A stretch of 5,322 bases of DNA, taken from NCBI GenBank assembly GCA_020860805.1, contig JAJBTP010000216.1, forward strand, positions 1 through 5,322, read 5' to 3'. Under the pieces are notes generated by a model. The model was not told where the DNA came from, made no database searches, and saw only the letters and a program-made list of their open reading frames with translations. Both the position numbers and the translations under genes were made by a program. The number at the start of each line of letters is the position of its first letter. Position 1 is the stretch's first letter. Positions 5,263 through 5,322 of the stretch are shown piece after piece. This DNA is from Tannerellaceae bacterium. Its GTDB lineage: Bacteria; Bacteroidota; Bacteroidia; Bacteroidales; Tannerellaceae.

Positions 5263-5322
5263 TTATTGGGGGATAACAATATTGGGGGGGGGTATACTGT
5301 ATTTTTTGTATATATTGGTATA
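5263..5322. other. A/T-rich low-complexity tail with a nine-G run
   Basis: After the MuF stop there is no coding start in the remaining 60 bases. The stretch holds a G5 run (5268-5272), a G9 run (5284-5292), a T6 run (5302-5307) and three copies of TATTGG (5264, 5280, 5313). TATAC (5293-5297) can pair weakly with GTATA (5308-5312). There is no convincing GC stem plus T-run terminator. TATATTGG near 5311 is one mismatch from a Bacteroides -7 box, but no TTTG sits at the right distance, so I call no promoter. Confidence 0.5.

Noticed and set aside
1..5322. tRNA genes, CRISPR arrays, insertion sequences or att sites
   Set aside because: I saw no cloverleaf-like segment, regularly spaced repeats, transposase motifs, or long flanking direct repeats.

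Overview
The window is the DNA-packaging and early head-assembly module of a tailed phage or prophage, read on the + strand throughout. It most likely comes from a host in the order Bacteroidales. The terminase, portal and MuF proteins resemble what I know of Bacteroides/Parabacteroides prophages, gene starts are preceded by A/T-rich sequence rather than a strong Shine-Dalgarno, and the AT-leaning composition fits. That host call rests on remembered family resemblance, not on a search.

Layout, left to right. Positions 1-188 are the 3' end of a gene that enters from outside the window and encodes a small Cys/His-containing protein of unknown role. A short A/T-rich gap follows, with an inverted repeat ending just before the terminase small-subunit start. 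The small subunit (237-647) overlaps the large subunit (647-2137) by one base. After 17 bp comes an SPP1-type portal gene (2155-3602), and then a MuF/SPP1-gp7-type minor head protein (about 3602-5262), also overlapping its neighbour. The last 60 bp are low-complexity A/T sequence with a nine-base G run.

The genes form one assembly line. The small subunit recognises phage DNA, the large subunit pumps and cuts it, the portal is the channel in the capsid vertex, and MuF is a minor capsid protein that usually enters the head with the DNA. The tight overlaps suggest one transcript.

Two things stand out. First, the portal is broken by one apparent single-base frameshift (near 2781) and MuF by two (A run at 3631-3638, G run at 4181-4184), whereas the terminase genes and the last ~1 kb of MuF are intact. 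Correcting each by one base gives continuous proteins of about 482 and 552 residues. This is either recent prophage decay or homopolymer sequencing error. Second, MuF carries about 200 extra C-terminal residues after its Cys/His-rich core. This extension has a JAB/RadC-like HNHPSG...SPQD signature and looks like the variable effector-type tails found on MuF proteins of temperate phages.
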